Source: Bacillota bacterium | GTDB taxonomy: Bacteria > Bacillota > Clostridia > Christensenellales > SZUA-584 | Length of the DNA: 64,000 nt | Assembly: GCA_023415915.1 (NCBI GenBank) | Contig: JAEZIZ010000112.1 | Coordinates: forward strand, 1 to 64,000 | Direction: 5' to 3' | In this document: piece after piece, positions 1-8,013 of the stretch | How positions within the stretch are numbered: position 1 is the first letter of the stretch | Layout: each line of letters opens with the position of its first letter | Translations under genes and position numbers: made by a program | The notes under the pieces: model-generated | Databases searched by the model: none | What the model was told of the DNA's origin: nothing | Seen by the model: the letters and a program-made list of their open reading frames with translations, nothing else

Positions 1-60
1 TAAATCATCCAGATTCACGATCTCAAGTGTTTTTCTGTTCTCTTCATTCTTGTTAAGCAA
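1..60 (-). CDS. Possible IS1182-type transposase, N-terminal fragment cut by window edge
   Basis: Twenty codons read from a TTG at position 60 to the window edge (start LLNKNEENRK, then TLEIVNLDDL). The pattern of a short charged N-terminus followed by an I/V-x-x-L-D-D/Q-L motif resembles the start of IS1182-family transposases. A GAGG sequence lies directly before the TTG. Only about 20 residues are visible, so the family call is a guess from pattern memory. The bulk of the gene would lie outside the window to the left. Confidence 0.35.
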   Translation of the reverse strand, partial: MLNKNEENRKTLEIVNLDDL

Positions 61-85
61 CCTCAATCACCCTATTTCATTGTAC

Positions 86-116
86 CAAAAAAACCAGCTC
101 TACGCTGGCTTTTTTG
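86..116 (-). terminator. Intrinsic terminator (both strands) after the NlpC gene
   Basis: Stem CCAGC / GCTGG with loop TCTAC, flanked by an A7 run on one side and a T-rich run on the other, so it can act on either strand. On the minus strand it follows the NlpC/P60 gene by about 70 bases and should stop its transcript. Confidence 0.75.
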
Positions 117-124
117 ACAGTCTG

Positions 125-147
125 AGAGCGCGCAAGCGGCGCGCTCT
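125..147 (-). repeat. GC-rich 9-bp hairpin downstream of the NlpC gene
   Basis: Perfect inverted repeat AGAGCGCGC / GCGCGCTCT with a 5-base loop. It lies between the end of the NlpC/P60 gene and the terminator at 86-116. It may be a 3' stabilising hairpin or part of a double terminator. Confidence 0.6.
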
Positions 148-183
148 TTGCCTTTTAGTTTCTCATTATGTGAACCGGCTTAT

Positions 184-1665
184 TTAAAACACTCTTCTTG
201 CGCAGACGAAGTGCGACTTCCAGTAGGACGTAGTGCACGAGCGCAACACTACTTTGCCTGCGCCGGACGATGCGTCTATCATCTGTCCGTTGCCTACGTA
301 TATGCCCACGTGGTGCGGCTTAAAGTATATTATGTCGCCGGGCTGAAGATCGCTCATGCTCGAAATCTTTGGAAACGAACTATCCCTCCATCCCGCGGAA
401 GTCATATATCTTATTTTGTAGCCTACGCTGTTGAGGCAGTAGTATACGAATCCCGAGCAGTCGAACTGGTTCGGGCCTTTGCCCCCGCGCACATACTTCG
501 AGCCTTGCAGCGTCTTTGCGAACTCGATAAGAGCGCTGACAGACGCGCCGTCCGGATTGGGCACGAACGTAGGCTTGCTCGGTGGAGGATCCGCAGAACC
601 CGAGCCGGAACCTGAACCGCCCGAACTTGTACCCGGTTTCGAGGTTTTGGCCGGAGGTTTGGGCTTAGGCGCTTCTTTTGCGTCTTCCGAGAAAAGTACT
701 TCCCGTGTCATCGAGCCTACCGAACCGTCGGCGGTCAGCCCGTTTCTCTTCTGAAAATCCTTAACGGCCTTTTCCGTGTCGGTGCCGAAATAGCCGGAGG
801 CTTTTGATTTAAGATACCCGAGCTCCTTAAGACGGTCCTGAAGGAGTTTGACGTCCGATCCCCTGTCGTCAAGCTTTACAGTGTAAGGTTTTGCGTCGCT
901 TGAAAACAGCGCGGTCAGAGTTTGAGCGCCGGCAAGGCCGTCCACCTGAAGGTTGTGCTTCCTCTGGAAAAGCTGAAGCGAATAAGCTGTGATCGGCCCA
1001 TAATAATCCGTCGGTTCGTCGGGCTCCATATAATCCAGCTCCATAAGGCGCTGTTGTATCTCTATTATCCTTACGTCGTGGCATCCGGGCACAAGATCGG
1101 GTATATCGGGCGCCGTCGTCGGTATTGGCGTTGGGGAAGGCGTATTTGAAGGTTCGGGCGTTTTGGAAGGCTCGCTGTTAAGGCCGGTTTCTGCGCCGCT
1201 TACCCCGCCCTTAATGCTATCGGCAACGTTCAAGGAAACGTATTGAGGGGTTGTTTCGGGCGTTTCGCTGCCTGCAGCCGTTTCGTCGTTCGATGCGTAT
1301 ACGTTGTTGCCTTTGCCGGGTAAAGATACGGAAAGTACTACGGTAATCAAAACAACCAAAGCGCAGGCGCTTATAATTACCCGCCTGTCTTTCCATAAAG
1401 GCTTTTTATTTGCGTTAACACGCGACTCGGCCGCGCTTTCGCTGACCGGCTTGCCGGGCGAAATCTGCTTGCTTTTGCCGCGGTTTTTAAGCTCCATCCT
1501 GCTGGTCACAGGCTTGGTTTTGTCTTTGATATTTGCGGTTTCTTTGGATCGCAGAGATTTTTTATATGCTACCCTTAAGCGCTTGACAATATTACGCTTG
1601 GCTTTAACCAGCGGATATATAGCTTTTATTATAAATCTGCACACGGCGATCAGGGTTTTTTTCAT
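184..1665 (-). CDS. Membrane-anchored NlpC/P60 endopeptidase with peptidoglycan-binding repeats
   Basis: A 493-residue cell-wall hydrolase. A basic N-terminal cytoplasmic part of about 95 residues precedes one membrane segment (ISACALVVLITVVLSVSL), giving an N-in/C-out topology. Outside the cell are a Thr/Pro-rich linker, two PG_binding_1 repeats (about 190-330: RIIEIQQRLMELDYM and VKLLQDRLKELGYL), a Gly/Ser linker, and a C-terminal NlpC/P60 domain. The domain shows the catalytic Cys in FDCSGF and His in HHVGIYVGNG. Members cleave D-Glu to diamino acid bonds in stem peptides. Start chosen at the ATG 10 bases after GAGG. The substrate bond and the phase of growth or sporulation in which it acts cannot be seen from sequence. 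Confidence 0.9.
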   Translation of the reverse strand: MKKTLIAVCRFIIKAIYPLVKAKRNIVKRLRVAYKKSLRSKETANIKDKTKPVTSRMELKNRGKSKQISPGKPVSESAAESRVNANKKPLWKDRRVIISACALVVLITVVLSVSLPGKGNNVYASNDETAAGSETPETTPQYVSLNVADSIKGGVSGAETGLNSEPSKTPEPSNTPSPTPIPTTAPDIPDLVPGCHDVRIIEIQQRLMELDYMEPDEPTDYYGPITAYSLQLFQRKHNLQVDGLAGAQTLTALFSSDAKPYTVKLDDRGSDVKLLQDRLKELGYLKSKASGYFGTDTEKAVKDFQKRNGLTADGSVGSMTREVLFSEDAKEAPKPKPPAKTSKPGTSSGGSGSGSGSADPPPSKPTFVPNPDGASVSALIEFAKTLQGSKYVRGGKGPNQFDCSGFVYYCLNSVGYKIRYMTSAGWRDSSFPKISSMSDLQPGDIIYFKPHHVGIYVGNGQMIDASSGAGKVVLRSCTTSYWKSHFVCARRVF

Positions 1666-1730
1666 TAGCTATGCCTCATAGATTTTTGTCGGGTGTAACA
1701 CTATTGTAACATTCGTAATTTATTAATAAT

Positions 1731-1758
1731 ATTATACAATGAAACGGCGATTATGCAA
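1731..1758 (-). promoter_or_regulatory. Sigma-A-type promoter of the NlpC/P60 gene
   Basis: On the minus strand, TTGCAT (1753-1758), a 16-base spacer, then TATAAT (1731-1736). It lies about 65 bases upstream of the ATG. Spacing and -10 are near consensus. Confidence 0.6.
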
Positions 1759-1845
1759 CCCCTTTTTATATATTACAATAAAAACCCAATCAAATCAAAA
1801 CTTTTAGTCAAAACGAAGCATAAAAGGGCGAAAACGGGGTCTGCG

Positions 1846-1861
1846 CAAGCCGTAAGGCTTG
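1846..1861 (+). repeat. Dispersed hairpin repeat CAAGCC-GTAA-GGCTTG
   Basis: Perfect 6-bp inverted repeat with a GTAA loop, the same 16-base core found twice in tandem at 4399-4414 and 4441-4456 (there in the opposite orientation). It is intergenic, between the NlpC gene and the barrel-like gene. Confidence 0.6.
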
Positions 1862-1884
1862 ACAGGTGTAAGTAAAGCCGCATA

Positions 1885-2553
1885 TCATGCATCGCTACGA
1901 TACTTTTCCATCAGATGCCTGAAAATCTCCGCGGACGAAGGCGGCGTATAGGTTATAGCGTTTGCTCCGGCTGCTATAGTATTCATAATCGTTTCGTCGT
2001 CAGGCCCGCCGGTAGCTATTATGGGCACATAAGGGAAGTTTTCGCGTATCTTCTTTACGACGGCTGCAGTTTTGGCCGCGCAGGAGACATTCAATATCGT
2101 CGCGCCCGATTCCAGCCTTTGCCCGATATCCGTATCAGCCGTAGCTACGGTTACGACTACAGGTATATCTATCCTGTCGGTCAGCCGCTTTACTATATCG
2201 TTGGTAGTCGGCGCGTTTACCACAACGCCTATTGCTCCCTGGAACTCCGCGTCCATAGCAAGATTAACCACTCGCTTGCCCATCGTCGTCCCCCCGCCTA
2301 CGCCGCAGAACACGGGCACGTCGCTGGCAGTTATTATAGCATGCGTTATTATAGGCTGAGGCGTAAACGGATAAACGGCCATTACGGCGTTCGCGTTACA
2401 GTTCTTTATAAGCGCGACGTCTGTCGAAAAAAGCAGCGACTTTATCAGTCTGCCGAATATCCTTATGCCGCTCGCGTTGTTTATCACTTCCGGAACCTTC
2501 ACCATGTGCTTGCGCAGGTTTCCGTATATTTCAGGCGTTACGCTATCTGGCAT
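1885..2553 (-). CDS. Beta/alpha-barrel-like protein of unknown function
   Basis: A 222-residue soluble protein. Alternating short beta strands ending in Gly or Asn (VPVFCGVGGG, AIGVVVNAP, IPVVVTVAT, ATILNVSC, VPIIATGGPD, ANAITYTPP) suggest a TIM-barrel of the phosphate-binding type; the ATGGPDDETI segment would be the C-terminal phosphate-binding loop. Related Clostridia proteins are often labelled only as hydrolases, and I cannot name the reaction. A good AGGAGGAAG ribosome site precedes the ATG. No clear operon partner: 95 bases separate it from the macro-domain gene upstream. Confidence 0.6.
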   Translation of the reverse strand: MPDSVTPEIYGNLRKHMVKVPEVINNASGIRIFGRLIKSLLFSTDVALIKNCNANAVMAVYPFTPQPIITHAIITASDVPVFCGVGGGTTMGKRVVNLAMDAEFQGAIGVVVNAPTTNDIVKRLTDRIDIPVVVTVATADTDIGQRLESGATILNVSCAAKTAAVVKKIRENFPYVPIIATGGPDDETIMNTIAAGANAITYTPPSSAEIFRHLMEKYRSDA

Positions 2554-2648
2554 ACTTCCTCCTGTTATCCGTTATTACTCGGGATTTTTAACTTCAGCAA
2601 GACTAAATAAAGCTATACTCTAAAAGAATACCACAAGCGCGCCAAGAA

Positions 2649-3185
2649 TCAACTGTTGAAAATTGAGGATTGTTGTATATATACGTCGTAATCTCTTTTG
2701 CTGAAGCAAACGAAATAAACTTTTTGAAGAACACTTGGCGGATTTTTTTCAAGCATGCGCTTTACCGAGCCGCACGCTACCGCCGTCGCCTTTCCAATGG
2801 GATATCCGTATACGCCGGTGCTTATCGACGGGAACGCTATGGTCTTCGCGCCGTTGTTTACAGCCGCCTCAATCGATTTGACATAGCAGGATTCAAGCAG
2901 CGCCGCTTCGCCCGCACCGCCGCCCTTCCATACGGGCCCGACGGTATGCACTACCATTTTGCACGGAAGATTGTAAGCACCGGTTACTTTTGCGTCTCCT
3001 GTAGCGCACCCGCCAAGCTTGGCGCACTCTTCGAGAAGCCCTTTCCCGGCCGCCCGGTGTATCGCGCCGTCCACGCCTCCCCCGCCGAGCAGCGAGTTAT
3101 TGGCCGCGTTGACAATAGCGTCCGTATTCAAAGTCGTTATATCCGCTATTATTATTTCAATCCTTTCGCTTAAGGCTCCTGCCAC
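2649..3185 (-). CDS. Macro-domain protein (ADP-ribose / O-acetyl-ADP-ribose binding or hydrolysis)
   Basis: About 178 residues, a single macro domain. Seen: NTDAIVNAANNSLLGGGGVDGAIHRA split over the ligand loop, plus the second loop SISTGVYGYP. Bacterial members of this class (YmdB/TARG-like) remove ADP-ribose or deacetylate O-acetyl-ADP-ribose. Start set at the GTG at 3185, because GGGAGGGC lies 5 to 9 bases upstream, giving VAGALSERIEIIIADIT; an in-frame TTG at 3242 would add 19 non-conserved residues and has a weaker site. It follows the radical SAM gene by about 70 bases and may share its transcript. There is no adjacent ADP-ribosyltransferase or sirtuin, so a house-cleaning role is as likely as a toxin-antitoxin one. 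Confidence 0.85.
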   Translation of the reverse strand: MAGALSERIEIIIADITTLNTDAIVNAANNSLLGGGGVDGAIHRAAGKGLLEECAKLGGCATGDAKVTGAYNLPCKMVVHTVGPVWKGGGAGEAALLESCYVKSIEAAVNNGAKTIAFPSISTGVYGYPIGKATAVACGSVKRMLEKNPPSVLQKVYFVCFSKRDYDVYIQQSSIFNS

Positions 3186-3256
3186 GTTAACGCCCTCCCT
3201 GCAAAAAGCATTAGCACCAGTTTTGCAAAAACTCCTCCGCAACGGAATCTTGCCGC

Positions 3257-4372
3257 TTAAAATACCGGCTGCGGGTACGTATAAATATCCCCTTTATAGT
3301 TGCGCATTACAACTTCGCTGTTGTTAATTGCAATTATATATTCGGGATTAATTGGGACTTTTCCTCCCCCGTGCGGCGCGTCTATTACAAACTTCGGGAT
3401 AGCGTATCCCGATATATACCCGGTGAGTTCGCGTATTATCTCTATGCCCGTTTCCACATTGGTGCGGAAGTGCCCAAGACCCCGGCTTAAGTCGCACTGG
3501 TAAAGATAATATGGCCGTACGCGCGCCTTAACGAGCCTAAGCAGCAGCTCTTTCATAATATACGGGCTGTCGTTTATACCTTTGAGCAGCACGCTCTGGT
3601 TGCCCAGCGGTATGCCTGCGCCCACGATATCCGAACACGCCTTTACCGACTCGGGAGTAAGCTCTTTTGGGTGGTTGAAGTGGGTGTTTATCCATATCGG
3701 ATGATAGTTTTTAAGCATTGAGAGCAGCTCGGGAGTTATGCGCATCGGCAGCACCACGGGAACCCGCGTACCAATGCGTATTATTTCTACGTGCTTTATC
3801 CGCCTTAGACGGGATATTATGTTTTCCAGCGCCGAATCGCTCATTGTAAGCGGATCCCCGCCCGATATAAGAACGTCGCGTATCCGCTCGTTTTTAGCTA
3901 TATACGATACTGCGGCTTCAATCTCGTGCCTCGTTATGACCCTGTCCTCTTCCCCTACCGTACGCCGTCTCGTGCAATGACGGCAGTACATTGCGCACGT
4001 ATGCGTTACGAGAAAAAGCACCCTGTCCGGATAACGGTGAACGATATTCGGCACGGGGCTGTCGCGCTCTTCGGCGAGAGGGTCCGTCATCTCGCAGGGC
4101 AATACATTGGTTTCGTTTATCGTGGGCACAGCCTGCATTCTTATAGGGCATTTAGTGTCTGCAGGGCTCATCAAAGATGCGTAGTAAGGCGTTATAGCCA
4201 TACGGAAGATGTTCAGGCAATATGAAATGTCCTGTTTCTCTTTTTCGCTTAGATGTATAAACTTCTCAAGTTCTTTTACGGTAGTTATCCTGTTTTTCAG
4301 CTGCCATTTCCAGTCATACCACTCGGCGCCGGGAGGCTCGGGAGCTTTCAGCCTATAAAAATTGGAGCTCAT
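3257..4372 (-). CDS. kamA: Lysine 2,3-aminomutase-family radical SAM enzyme
   Basis: 371 residues from the ATG at 4372. Radical SAM cluster motif CAMYCRHC has cysteines near 126, 130 and 133, almost the same numbering as clostridial LAM. The PLP lysine motif DAPHGGGK and the acidic YQCDLSRG region that binds the substrate amino group are present. The family moves the alpha-amino group of L-lysine to C3 (beta-lysine), using SAM, PLP and a [4Fe-4S] cluster. Start chosen because AGAGGTAAAG lies just before ATG 4372; an upstream in-frame GTG at 4435 would translate a repeat unit and is rejected. The ATP-grasp gene lies immediately upstream. No beta-lysine acetyltransferase (ablB) is adjacent, so the usual osmolyte pathway is not shown here. 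Confidence 0.88.
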   Translation of the reverse strand: MSSNFYRLKAPEPPGAEWYDWKWQLKNRITTVKELEKFIHLSEKEKQDISYCLNIFRMAITPYYASLMSPADTKCPIRMQAVPTINETNVLPCEMTDPLAEERDSPVPNIVHRYPDRVLFLVTHTCAMYCRHCTRRRTVGEEDRVITRHEIEAAVSYIAKNERIRDVLISGGDPLTMSDSALENIISRLRRIKHVEIIRIGTRVPVVLPMRITPELLSMLKNYHPIWINTHFNHPKELTPESVKACSDIVGAGIPLGNQSVLLKGINDSPYIMKELLLRLVKARVRPYYLYQCDLSRGLGHFRTNVETGIEIIRELTGYISGYAIPKFVIDAPHGGGKVPINPEYIIAINNSEVVMRNYKGDIYTYPQPVF

Positions 4373-4388
4373 ATTCTTTACCTCTTTT

Positions 4389-4472
4389 TCCACCCCATCA
4401 AGCCTTACGGCTTGCTGGGGGCTCCGGACTTCCACCCCATCAAGCCTTACGGCTTGCTGGGGGCCCCGGATT
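4389..4472 (-). repeat. Tandem 42-bp repeat (2 copies) with GUAA-tetraloop hairpin
   Basis: Two direct copies, 4389-4430 and 4431-4472, differ by about one base. In the direction of transcription each can form a hairpin CCCCA-g-CAAGCC-GTAA-GGCTTG-a-TGGGG: 11 paired bases around one G/A mismatch, closed by a GNRA-type loop. The second copy encodes the last residues of the ATP-grasp ligase (PGPPASRKA) and its stop; the first lies in the spacer before the radical SAM gene. Confidence 0.85.
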
Positions 4473-5492
4473 CAAAACATAATTAAAACCATATCTTTTA
4501 AACGCGCTTTCAAGCACTGCGCGCACCAAAGAATCATAATCAATTCCGTTGAACTCGGCGATCATAGGAAAGTCGCTGTAACCGGGAGCGAGTCCGGGCA
4601 GCGGATTGATCTCTATAAAATACGGTTTGCCGTCTTCGGAAAGGCGAAAATCCACTCTTGAAAAATCCCTGCACTGCAATGTATTATAGACCTTCTTTGC
4701 CATGCCCATCATTTCAGCTTCCGCCTCCGGGCTTATTTTCGCGGGGCACTCATACCTAATTAGGCGCTTGTAATCCTTTTTTACATTAAAGCTATAAATG
4801 TTGTATCTGCTTTGCTTGTCAATATAAATTATCTCCATCGGCGGAAAGACGCGCATATCGCTTCCGTTGCCCAATATGCCCACGGTGAACTCGCGCCCGT
4901 GTATATACTCCTCGACAAGCATGTCCTGCCCGTAAAGCCTGAAATTTTCCTCGAGAAGCGCGTTTAGCTCGTCGTTACCCGACACTATCGCAACATCAGA
5001 AATGCCTTTGCTCGACCCTTCGGCATTCGGCTTAACGATTACGGGAAACTTTGCGCAGCGCACAGGCTTTTTATTCTCTTTTGATACGACAAAATACTTC
5101 GGCGTGCGTATGCGGTATGATGCAAGCAGCCGCTTTGTAAGCGCCTTGTCAAGCGCTATGCATAATGTGGTTTCATCGGAACCTGTAAAAGGAATGCGAT
5201 AATAGTTAAGAATGGCTGGCACTTCCGCCTCGCGGCCTCTTCCCTGGATTCCTTCCGCAATGTTGAAAACGATATCCACCGTGTGCTGGGCAAGCAATGC
5301 CGGCATTTGCTCGTCTGCTTCCATGAGCAGTACAGTAAGGCCTGCGCCCTCAAGCGCGCTTTTAATTGCTAATACTGTTTCTATGTTGTCATACTCGGCT
5401 TCGTTGTCGGGCGCTTGTGAAACTACGTTTTTCTTGAGGTTAAACGTTAGTCCAATTCGCGGAGGGCAAGGAGGTTGGGAAGATTCCTCCAT
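4440..5492 (-). CDS. ATP-grasp ligase of the D-Ala-D-Ala ligase type
   Basis: About 350 residues with ATP-grasp fold motifs: VIVKPNAEGSSKGI (nucleotide-binding loop), LVEEYIHGREFTVGIL, and the metal-binding end FSRVDFRLSEDGKPYFIEINPLPG. The family joins amino acids through an acyl-phosphate. It resembles Ddl, but its place directly before a lysine aminomutase gene, away from cell-wall genes, makes another amino-acid ligase possible. The C-terminal ten residues are encoded by a copy of the 42-bp repeat, so the native end of the protein seems to have been replaced or extended. Start at ATG 5492 (a TTG sits directly in front), with AAGGATGG upstream. I do not assign a substrate. Confidence 0.8.
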   Translation of the reverse strand: MEESSQPPCPPRIGLTFNLKKNVVSQAPDNEAEYDNIETVLAIKSALEGAGLTVLLMEADEQMPALLAQHTVDIVFNIAEGIQGRGREAEVPAILNYYRIPFTGSDETTLCIALDKALTKRLLASYRIRTPKYFVVSKENKKPVRCAKFPVIVKPNAEGSSKGISDVAIVSGNDELNALLEENFRLYGQDMLVEEYIHGREFTVGILGNGSDMRVFPPMEIIYIDKQSRYNIYSFNVKKDYKRLIRYECPAKISPEAEAEMMGMAKKVYNTLQCRDFSRVDFRLSEDGKPYFIEINPLPGLAPGYSDFPMIAEFNGIDYDSLVRAVLESAFKRYGFNYVLNPGPPASRKA

Positions 5493-5634
5493 CAATTACA
5501 CCATCCTTATTAGTGTCACTTTTTGTATTTTTCTTTGCAAGTTTATGCTCAAATAAGGCAAATGTCAATATAAAAAAACGGAAATTAAAAATTTATTTTC
5601 AATCGAATATCTGTTTGATTTTATGGTGCGAATG

Positions 5635-7209
5635 CTACCTGTAAAGGCTCTGAAAGCTTTCGCCGTCTGCCTTGCGCCCGCCGGGCTTTTGGCGCATAAC
5701 ACTTATTAGCCATGCCGCGTCCTCCCTGCCTACGCAACGAATAATAAACAATATTATCGTATAAATTGCCGCCATTAGGGCTATCTTAAGGGCAAGATAA
5801 AGCCATGAGGGCTCTGCTAAACTAATCAGCTTTGACAGCGCCTTTACGGCAAGGCCTGACGCCAGTACGGCCAGCAGGGGTTTAATAACAAACGCTAAAT
5901 AGTCCAGCTTTGCTTCGCTCACAAAAAGCAGATGCCTTATACTTAAAAAAGCGTTCAGCATAGTGCTTAAATAGTATATCGCGATATAGGCGAAAAAGCC
6001 GTATTTCGGTATGAGTATAAGTATCAGGCCTATCCTTAACGTATAATCGAGTATGTTTATCTTTAGCGTTTTCATCTGCTGGTTTAAGCCGTTCAGCATC
6101 GAATCCACTATAAAATCGAGATATATGAGCGGCACGAGAGGAGCAAGAAGCATAATAAGCAACGCCGCATCCGCGTTTTGATATATAAGCATGCCGAAAT
6201 CCCTGGAAAACGCTATGAATATTCCGCTGAACAGCAGCGAAAGCATTACGGTATACTGGAATACCTTTAAGAACATCTTCTTAATCCTTTGTGCGTTTTG
6301 GAGTGAGTACGCTTCGGATATCTCGGGCAGCAGCAGCGCCGATACCGCGGTCAGAAACGAGGACGGGAAAAGCAGCACGGGCATAGCCATACCGATGAGG
6401 CCGAACCGTGAAAGCGCCTCACCTTCCGAGTGCCCGTTCCGCCTCAAGCCGGAAGGTATCAGTATGTTTTCCGCGGTGCGAAGGCCGGCGCGCAGATACG
6501 AACTCGCTGCTACGGGGACGGATATGCTCAATATCCGGCGGTTTATGTCTTTCTCCCTTTTTACAGCGAGAGCCGACCTTGCTCTCTCAAACATATAAAA
6601 TACGAAGCCGTACCCGCACGATAATATCTCGGTCATCGTAGACGATACGGCTATTGCGAGACAGGAATATTCAAGCCCTCTTGAAGCGAACGAATCGATT
6701 ATCGCTAGCACTATCGCAAGCTGGGCGCCCTGCTCGAATATCATCTGGCTTGCGGGTATCATTATCTTCCTCACGCCGTAAAAGTACCCGCGCAGGCACG
6801 ACGAAAGCGCCATAAACGGCAATCCAAAGGAGAGCGTTTTAAGCGATATCACGCTTCTTGAGTCCCCCAGCAGAGACTTTCCTATAAAGCCGGAAAACGC
6901 AAACAGTAAAAACCCTATTGTAAGCCCCGTAAACAGGCTGAAAGCCGCCGACCTGCGAACCACGTTGTACATGTACCTGTATCCGCTGATTGCTATCGAT
7001 TCGGCGGTAAGCCGCGATACGGCAATGCCTATGCCCGACGACGCCATAGTGGCCGCGAGAAAGTAAACGGAAAATGTCAGCTGATAGAGCCCTACGCCCT
7101 CGGCTCCTATCCTGCCCGAAAGGAACGCGATGAAAAACAAACCTACGACGCGCAGCAGCTGGGTGGTCAGCGTCAGCACGACTGCGTTTGTAAAAAAAGT
7201 ACGTTTCAT
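5635..7209 (-). CDS. SpoVB/MurJ-type polysaccharide or lipid II flippase
   Basis: About 524 residues and strongly hydrophobic throughout, with some 12-14 predicted membrane helices (for example VVGLFFIAFLSGRIG, LLLAVLASGLAV-type segments). N-terminal FFTNAVVLTLTTQLLRVVGL and the GVGLYQL motif are typical of the SpoVB/MurJ branch of the MOP (MATE-like) superfamily, which moves lipid-linked cell-wall precursors across the membrane. In sporulating Firmicutes, SpoVB serves cortex formation. Start taken at ATG 7209 because GGGTG is suitably placed; GTG 7218 is the alternative. The MntR-like gene ends just upstream (10-18 bases), so co-transcription is likely. SpoVB and vegetative MurJ cannot be separated with certainty here. 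Confidence 0.82.
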   Translation of the reverse strand: MKRTFFTNAVVLTLTTQLLRVVGLFFIAFLSGRIGAEGVGLYQLTFSVYFLAATMASSGIGIAVSRLTAESIAISGYRYMYNVVRRSAAFSLFTGLTIGFLLFAFSGFIGKSLLGDSRSVISLKTLSFGLPFMALSSCLRGYFYGVRKIMIPASQMIFEQGAQLAIVLAIIDSFASRGLEYSCLAIAVSSTMTEILSCGYGFVFYMFERARSALAVKREKDINRRILSISVPVAASSYLRAGLRTAENILIPSGLRRNGHSEGEALSRFGLIGMAMPVLLFPSSFLTAVSALLLPEISEAYSLQNAQRIKKMFLKVFQYTVMLSLLFSGIFIAFSRDFGMLIYQNADAALLIMLLAPLVPLIYLDFIVDSMLNGLNQQMKTLKINILDYTLRIGLILILIPKYGFFAYIAIYYLSTMLNAFLSIRHLLFVSEAKLDYLAFVIKPLLAVLASGLAVKALSKLISLAEPSWLYLALKIALMAAIYTIILFIIRCVGREDAAWLISVMRQKPGGRKADGESFQSLYR

Positions 7210-7227
7210 TCGCGCCACACCCGTATG

Positions 7228-7701
7228 TCAATCGACCAAAAAGTTTTTTCTGAACAGATCAAATTGAGCGAAAAATGTGCTGTTGCACTCTATAAAGTCC
7301 AAAAATACCGATATGCACCCGAGAGTCTCGTTGCTTATCGTATGCTCGGTTTTTTCCGTTTCCTCAAGTATATTGGATTCCTTTACGCCAAGCGCCCGCA
7401 GAAACTTTTCTATGGTGTTGTGGCGTAGCAGCAGCGAAGCCCCCGCCTGCTTGCCCTGCTCGGACAGCTCGAGTATTCCGTACTTCTGATAATTGACCAG
7501 CTTCAAGGCGGCGAGCTTTTGTACCATACGGGTAGCAGCGGGAGGCTGTACGTTGAGAGCGCCCGCAAGCTCGTTCATGCGCGTATAGCCCTTTGCCTTC
7601 GACAGCCTGTATATCATCTCGAGGTAATCCTCCATAGAGGCAGTAAGGCGCTTGTCTATCCTGCTCATATATTCTCTGAACGTATAGAAATTCTGATCCA
7701 T
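7228..7701 (-). CDS. DtxR/MntR-family metal-dependent transcription regulator
   Basis: 157 residues. An N-terminal winged helix-turn-helix (LTASMEDYLEMIYRLSK...TRMNELAGAL, then PPAATRMVQKLAALKLV) is followed by a dimerisation part with the metal-site pattern LLRHNTIEKFLRALGV and ETEKTEHTISNETL. This is the layout of MntR, which senses Mn(II) and represses uptake genes. It lacks the SH3-like third domain of DtxR. The downstream neighbour is the flippase rather than a metal transporter, so its targets are not visible here. A GGAG sequence lies 11 bases before the ATG; an in-frame ATG at 7665 is also possible. Confidence 0.85.
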   Translation of the reverse strand: MDQNFYTFREYMSRIDKRLTASMEDYLEMIYRLSKAKGYTRMNELAGALNVQPPAATRMVQKLAALKLVNYQKYGILELSEQGKQAGASLLLRHNTIEKFLRALGVKESNILEETEKTEHTISNETLGCISVFLDFIECNSTFFAQFDLFRKNFLVD

Positions 7702-7941
7702 ATATACAATTTCTCCTGTATATTATCTATATTTCTTAATCACAGGAAAAATACTTTATCCGCCGCAATATCAGTATGGATATAGGGTTTCGAACAAAGC
7801 AAAGCGCAGCATAAAAAACTCCTGATCTATTGTATGGAAGCTGACCGGCTTCCGGGCAAATAGAAAAAGAGTATAAAATGGCTGCTAGTAAAACTTTTTT
7901 TAATATGATTATACTACATTTTATAAAAAGCGGTACAATGC

Positions 7942-7967
7942 AAAAAAGCCCGCGATTAAAGGGCTTT
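7942..7967 (-). terminator. Intrinsic terminator, originally of the tRNA-Leu transcript
   Basis: Minus-strand stem AAAGCCC / GGGCTTT with a 9-base loop region, followed by a T6 run. It sits 2 bases outside the left attachment repeat, so before integration it would have followed the tRNA-Leu 3' end directly. Confidence 0.7.
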
Positions 7968-7968
7968 C

Positions 7969-7991
7969 TGGTGCCGAAGACCGGACTTGAA
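7969..7991. repeat. attL: 23-bp copy of the tRNA-Leu 3' end
   Basis: Twenty-three bases identical to 21701-21723, which form the CCA end and T-arm side of the intact tRNA-Leu. Identity stops sharply on the element side (T versus C at the next base). This marks the left junction of the integrated element. Confidence 0.9.
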
Positions 7992-8013
7992 TTATATTGT
8001 ATATGGTTTTCTG

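Noticed and set aside
148..1681. Several plus-strand ORFs opposite the NlpC/P60 gene
   Set aside because: They are frame shadows of a gene with clear domains; no ribosome sites and no recognisable protein features.
4373..4435. Longer start of the aminomutase gene at GTG 4435
   Set aside because: The extra residues translate a copy of the 42-bp repeat, and a good ribosome site lies at ATG 4372.
4389..4472. CRISPR array
   Set aside because: Only two directly abutting copies, no spacers and no cas genes anywhere in the window.
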